Source: an uncultured Clostridia bacterium
Lineage (GTDB): Bacteria; Bacillota; Clostridia; Lachnospirales; Lachnospiraceae
Direction of reading: 5' to 3'
Assembly: GCA_946403295.1 (NCBI GenBank)
Contig: CAMIZL010000005.1
Coordinates: 1 to 64,000, forward strand
DNA length: 64,000 bases
Shown: positions 60,195 through 64,000 of the stretch, in pieces
How the letters are laid out: each line of letters begins with the position of its first letter
Position numbering within the stretch: position 1 is the first letter of the stretch
The notes under the pieces: model-generated
Seen by the model: the letters and a program-made list of their open reading frames with translations, nothing else
The model's database searches: none
Told to the model about the DNA's origin: nothing
Translations under genes and position numbers: made by a program

Positions 60195-63020
60195 ATGGAT
60201 TACAGCAGATATGGTATGAAATGCTATGCCCGTAAGCTGAAATCTCCCTGGAGAAAGCTGATCAGCAAAGCGTGGATAATTGTATTTCGTCTCTTTCTGG
60301 TGGCCGTTGTCGGTGTTGCGATCTGCGGGATAACGGCAGGATTCGGAGCTGTCAATGCACTTCTTGACACGGCTCCGCCTGTTGCGATCGATGATCTTAC
60401 ATCATTCGGCTTCAGTTCAACTTCATATTATTCGGACGGTACGGTTTCACAGGTTTTCGCCGGAGCACAGGCAAACAGAGAACTTGTTACGATCGATCAG
60501 ATACCCAAGCATGTGCAGCATGCGTTCATCGCTCTCGAAGATACGCGTTTTTATGAGCACAACGGAATCGACATCAGAGGTATTATGCGTGCCGGGTATT
60601 CCGTCTTCAAGGAAGGCGGCCTCAATTACGGCGGAAGTACCATTACGCAGCAGTTGCTGAAAAACAGGATATTCTCCGGCGGTAACGAGGAGAGAGGTCT
60701 CGACAAAGTCATACGTAAGATCCAGGAAATGTTCCTTGCGATCCAGCTCGAGGATCACATGACCAAGGACGAGATCCTTGAAGATTATCTCAATTATGTC
60801 AACCTCGGAAACGGTGCATACGGAATTCAGGCTGCGGCCACGACATATTTTGAAAAGAATGTTTGGGAACTGACGCTTTCTGAAGCGGCGGTCATCGCTC
60901 CTATCGCTTATTCGCCTACTTTGCGTAATCCCGTAAAGTATCCCGAAGAGAATGCGGAAAGACGTAAAGCCTGTCTCGACACCATGAAAAAGCTCGGATA
61001 TTGTTCTCAGGAAGAGTATGACGCGGCGATCAACGATGATGTCTACGGCAGGATCATGGACGTCGAAAACAGGAGAAAAGCATCGTCGATCACGACTTTC
61101 TCGTATTTCACCGATGAGCTTATCAACCAGGTTACCAAAGACATGGTCGAGGAACTCGGATATACGACCGAGCAGGCCCAGCAGAAATTATATTTCGGCG
61201 GCATAAACATTTATACCACGCAGGACAGACATATCCAGTCCATCGTGGACAAATACTATACGGATGACTCGAACTTCCCCGAATTCGGATTTACGAGTTC
61301 GACCGGTTCGTGCTATGAACTTTACCCCTATAATCTTTCCGTATATCATGCGGACGGAACGATCACGCATTACCACAGGGACGATCTGCTCAGGTATTTC
61401 AAGGATTATAACGATACTCAGGGATATTATTATCATGAGCACGGAAGGACCGGTATCAATGAATTGTTCCTCGATCTCGACGACATGAACGCCAAGATCG
61501 AAGAATTCCGTAACCATGTCGTTGCGGAAGGCGAGAACTATATCGAGGATAAGGATTTTGTTAAGCAGCCTCAGTCCTCGTTTACCGTTATCGAGCAGGC
61601 TACGGGAGAAGTAAAAGCGATCTACGGCGGACGCGGTCCGAAGTCGGGTCTGCGTACACTCAACCGTGCCACACAAAGTCCGCGTCAGGTAGGATCGACC
61701 TTCAAGGTACTTGCTTCGTTCCTGCCCGCGATCGACGCTGCGGGTCTTACGCTCGCGTCGGTACAGGACGACTCGCCGTTCTTCTATCCGCAGACAACGA
61801 AGGAAGTTTATAACTGGTACAATACGGGCTTCAGAGGTATCCAAACGATCAGAAAGGGTATCTCGAGCTCACTCAATATCGTTGCTGTCCGTACTCTTCA
61901 GCAGATCGGAGCACCGCTTGGGTTTGAATACCTTCAAAAGTTAGGGTTCTCGACTCTCGTTAAATCAAAGAGAATGGACGACGGAACGTTCTATTCGGAC
62001 ATCAACCTTGCCATCGCACTCGGCGGTCTGACGAACGGTGTCTATAACCTCGAGCTTAATGCGGCATATGCTTCCATAGCAAACAAGGGTGTATATAACA
62101 CACCGATCCTTTATACCGAGATACGAGATCATGACGGATATCTGTTATTATCCAAGAAGACGAAATCGTCGCAGGTAATGAAGACATCGACATCATGGCT
62201 CCTTACCGACGCGATGGAAGACACGATCACGAACGGTACCGGTTCGAGACTTGCGTTCAAGGATTATAAGATGCATCTCGCGGGAAAGACGGGTACGGCT
62301 TCGAAGAACAATGACCTTTGGTTCGTCGGATTCTCGCCTTATTATACGGCAGCCGTATGGACGGGTTTTGATCACGGATTCGAACAGAAAAACAAATCAT
62401 ACCAGCAGGATCTTTGGCGCAACATAATGGAGGAGATCCATTCGAGCCTCGAGCTTCCCGATAAGGAGTTTGAGATGCCCGATTCCATAGTAAAGGCAAG
62501 CATATGTACGAAGTGCGGAAAACTTGCCGTTGCGGGACTTTGCGACCAGGCAGAGGGCGGATCGACGGTTGCGACCGAATTCTTTGCGAAAGGAACGGTT
62601 CCGACAGAGAAATGTACATGTCACGTGCGCGTCGATATCTGTACAAAATCAAAGAAGATCGCGCGTGATGATTGTCCCGAAAAGAAGAGGAAGAGCGTAG
62701 TCCTCCTTATAAAGGACGAGAATTACGAGTATCCTCCCGAGTGGGAAGAGATCCTCAAGGATGAATATCCATGGCCTATTACGACAAACGATACGCCGTA
62801 TCTTTACAAACCGGACGAACTCTGCGACAAGCACCTTCCCGACGGTATGATGCTTGACGAAAACGGCGATCTGGTACCTTCCGATGAAACCGATGACGAC
62901 GAGCTCGTCGAGGAAGAACCTGAGGGCAAGAAAAAGTCAAAGAAGAACAAAGAAGCGGAAGAGATCATAAACGAAGACGCCGGCGGCGACGCTGTCGCCG
63001 ACGACGTTCCGATGGGTTAA
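60195..63020 (+). CDS. class A penicillin-binding protein (PBP1A type)
   Basis: The 941-residue bifunctional enzyme makes and cross-links peptidoglycan. After a basic tail and one membrane segment (about residues 32-54) it has a GT51 glycosyltransferase domain (ALEDTRFYEHNGIDIRG, GGSTITQQLLKN). The transpeptidase domain follows, with Ser501 in STFK, SSSLN and KTGTA (Lys698). A Cys-containing section follows (CTKCGKLAVAGLCDQ, CTCHVRVDICT), which might bind metal or form disulfides, and then a long acidic and Lys-rich tail. AAGAGGAG precedes the ATG. Its TAA overlaps the convergent rarA TAA within TTAA. Confidence 0.95.
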   Translation: MDYSRYGMKCYARKLKSPWRKLISKAWIIVFRLFLVAVVGVAICGITAGFGAVNALLDTAPPVAIDDLTSFGFSSTSYYSDGTVSQVFAGAQANRELVTIDQIPKHVQHAFIALEDTRFYEHNGIDIRGIMRAGYSVFKEGGLNYGGSTITQQLLKNRIFSGGNEERGLDKVIRKIQEMFLAIQLEDHMTKDEILEDYLNYVNLGNGAYGIQAAATTYFEKNVWELTLSEAAVIAPIAYSPTLRNPVKYPEENAERRKACLDTMKKLGYCSQEEYDAAINDDVYGRIMDVENRRKASSITTFSYFTDELINQVTKDMVEELGYTTEQAQQKLYFGGINIYTTQDRHIQSIVDKYYTDDSNFPEFGFTSSTGSCYELYPYNLSVYHADGTITHYHRDDLLRYFKDYNDTQGYYYHEHGRTGINELFLDLDDMNAKIEEFRNHVVAEGENYIEDKDFVKQPQSSFTVIEQATGEVKAIYGGRGPKSGLRTLNRATQSPRQVGSTFKVLASFLPAIDAAGLTLASVQDDSPFFYPQTTKEVYNWYNTGFRGIQTIRKGISSSLNIVAVRTLQQIGAPLGFEYLQKLGFSTLVKSKRMDDGTFYSDINLAIALGGLTNGVYNLELNAAYASIANKGVYNTPILYTEIRDHDGYLLLSKKTKSSQVMKTSTSWLLTDAMEDTITNGTGSRLAFKDYKMHLAGKTGTASKNNDLWFVGFSPYYTAAVWTGFDHGFEQKNKSYQQDLWRNIMEEIHSSLELPDKEFEMPDSIVKASICTKCGKLAVAGLCDQAEGGSTVATEFFAKGTVPTEKCTCHVRVDICTKSKKIARDDCPEKKRKSVVLLIKDENYEYPPEWEEILKDEYPWPITTNDTPYLYKPDELCDKHLPDGMMLDENGDLVPSDETDDDELVEEEPEGKKKSKKNKEAEEIINEDAGGDAVADDVPMG

Positions 63021-64000
63021 TACCTGCTCTTTATGTCTTTAAGACGCTTGGCGGCCCCGGCCTCGTGGCCGAGTTCGCCGGGATTATAAAATCTTGTGTC
63101 TTTGAGCGCATCGGGGAGGTACTGCTGTGGATAGTAGTGATCCTCGTAATCGTGAGGATAAACGTATCCGAGACCGTGACCGAGTTTTGCGGCACCTTTG
63201 TAATGCGAATCCATGAGATGCGTGGGAACCCTCGGCGTGATCCCCGAAGAAACCTCGTTTAAGGCGCTGTCGATCGCGCATATCGCGGAATTGCTCTTTG
63301 GAGCCGTGGCAACATAGATCGCCGCTTCCGAAAGAACGATCCTGGCTTCGGGCATACCGAGCCTTTCGACTGCCTGGGCAGCAGCTACCGCTACCGTAAG
63401 AGCGTTGGGGTCCGCAAGCGACACATCCTCGGCGGCACAGATCATTATCCTTCTGGCGATAAATTTGATGTCTTCTCCGGCGTATAGCATACGTGCGAGA
63501 TAATAAACGGCGGCATCCGGATCGGAGCCTCTCATGCTCTTTATGAATGCCGAGATCGTATCATAATGTGAATCACCGTTCTTGTCATAATTGATGGCTC
63601 TTTTTCTGATACATTCCGCAGCAACGTTAAGATCGACATGAACCTTGCCGTCCTCGCTTTTTTCGGTCGTGAGAGCGGCAAGCTCGATGGCATTGAGTGC
63701 GTTGCGCGCATCTCCGTTTGCCGTATCGGCAATGAAATCGAGAGCTTCTTCGGTAAGCTCAAGGTCAAATCCCCCGACACCCTTCTGTTTATCGGTTACG
63801 GCACGGTTTATCAATGTCTTTATGTCGTCTTTCGAAAGCGGATGAAGCTCAAAAATGAGAGAACGCGAGATAAGGGCGCTGTTTACCTCGAAGTAGGGAT
63901 TCTCGGTTGTGGCACCTATAAGGATGATAGTACCGTCCTCAACAAAAGGAAGGAGAAAATCCTGCTGACCCTTATTGAAGCGATGGATCTCGTCGATGAA
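63017..64000 (-). CDS. rarA: replication-associated recombination protein RarA, 5' truncated by window
   Basis: The minus-strand frame is open to the right edge; the ATG at 63814 in the track is internal. About 327 residues are visible, starting at the Walker B motif (FIDEIHRFNKGQQD) and continuing through sensor 1 (LIGATTENPYFEVNSALISRS). The C-terminal MgsA/RarA region has RGSDPDAAVYYLARMLYAGED, ISGITPRVPTHLMD-like loops and VYPHDYEDHYYPQQYLP. RarA is an AAA+ ATPase acting at stalled replication forks; it forms a tetramer. The Walker A part lies outside the window. The gene faces the PBP gene. Confidence 0.95.
   Translation of the reverse strand, partial: FIDEIHRFNKGQQDFLLPFVEDGTIILIGATTENPYFEVNSALISRSLIFELHPLSKDDIKTLINRAVTDKQKGVGGFDLELTEEALDFIADTANGDARNALNAIELAALTTEKSEDGKVHVDLNVAAECIRKRAINYDKNGDSHYDTISAFIKSMRGSDPDAAVYYLARMLYAGEDIKFIARRIMICAAEDVSLADPNALTVAVAAAQAVERLGMPEARIVLSEAAIYVATAPKSNSAICAIDSALNEVSSGITPRVPTHLMDSHYKGAAKLGHGLGYVYPHDYEDHYYPQQYLPDALKDTRFYNPGELGHEAGAAKRLKDIKSRY

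Noticed and set aside
1-64000. Prophage, insertion sequence or genomic island
   Set aside because: No integrase, transposase, terminase, capsid or toxin-antitoxin pair is visible; both tRNA genes lack flanking direct repeats and integrases.

Overview
This 64 kb window looks like chromosomal DNA of an anaerobic, fermentative Bacillota, most probably a gut- or rumen-type member of the Lachnospiraceae. Support comes from a tyrosyl T-box leader, AGGAGG-type ribosome binding sites, sigma-A-like promoters, an ackA-pta acetate pair, a two-gene SUF-like minimal (SMS-type) Fe-S system with no cysteine desulfurase beside it, a divergent clostridial MraY, GH94 phosphorylase and GH3 beta-glucosidase genes, and many lipoproteins. 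The taxonomic call is inference from gene content; no rRNA is present. I see no prophage, insertion sequence, integron or CRISPR array. The window cuts through a gene at each end: a chemoreceptor on the left and rarA on the right.

Layout. 0-8 kb: a chemoreceptor with a repeat-rich cytoplasmic head, topoisomerase III, an HD-GYP c-di-GMP phosphodiesterase and, 2 nt behind it, acetolactate synthase. 8-13.5 kb: a membrane-anchored protein divergent from a hybrid histidine kinase-hflX pair, with face-to-face promoters around a palindrome. 13.6-23.9 kb: GH94 phosphorylase, a CotH-type lipoprotein flanked on both sides by different tandem repeats, mraY on the minus strand, then two paralogous secreted proteins of unrecognised family and a small acidic membrane protein. 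23.9-26.4 kb: T-box-tyrS-lipoprotein and tRNA-Leu(CAA). 26.4-30.4 kb, minus strand: a REC-Hpt protein, SmsC/SufC, SmsB/SufB-like protein and an AT-rich Big2/RHS-like secreted protein. 30.6-36.8 kb: CvpA, GH3, TmcAL, a cyclic-nucleotide-binding-domain protein, DUF2752 and a zinc-ribbon/DUF4234 protein. 36.9-39.3 kb: ackA-pta.

39.4-47.2 kb is a compact six-gene operon: three successive HlyD/MacA-type adaptor proteins, a 933-aa FtsX/MacB-type permease and two ABC ATPases, the second carrying an AbrB-like C-terminal domain. This is the best candidate for an under-described system. 47.3-50.4 kb is an XpaC-TelA-TPM envelope cluster. 50.5-64 kb holds an isolated rmlB-like gene, tRNA-Gln(CUG), a Ca2+/Na+ exchanger, a probable clan GH-A hydrolase, a transglutaminase-like lipoprotein, a soluble LacI-sensor/GGDEF cyclase, an exported M14 carboxypeptidase, a conserved small protein, YigZ, a class A penicillin-binding protein and rarA.

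A striking general property is the number of short tandem repeats (units of 32-66 bp). They lie inside genes (chemoreceptor, ilvB, DUF4234 protein, transglutaminase lipoprotein), duplicate the very 3' ends of genes (sufC four times, ackA twice) and fill intergenic space around the CotH gene. Signalling genes are also dense: HD-GYP, GGDEF, hybrid kinase, REC-Hpt, chemoreceptor and a CNB-domain protein. All functional statements rest on motif and family recognition by eye; no database search was run.
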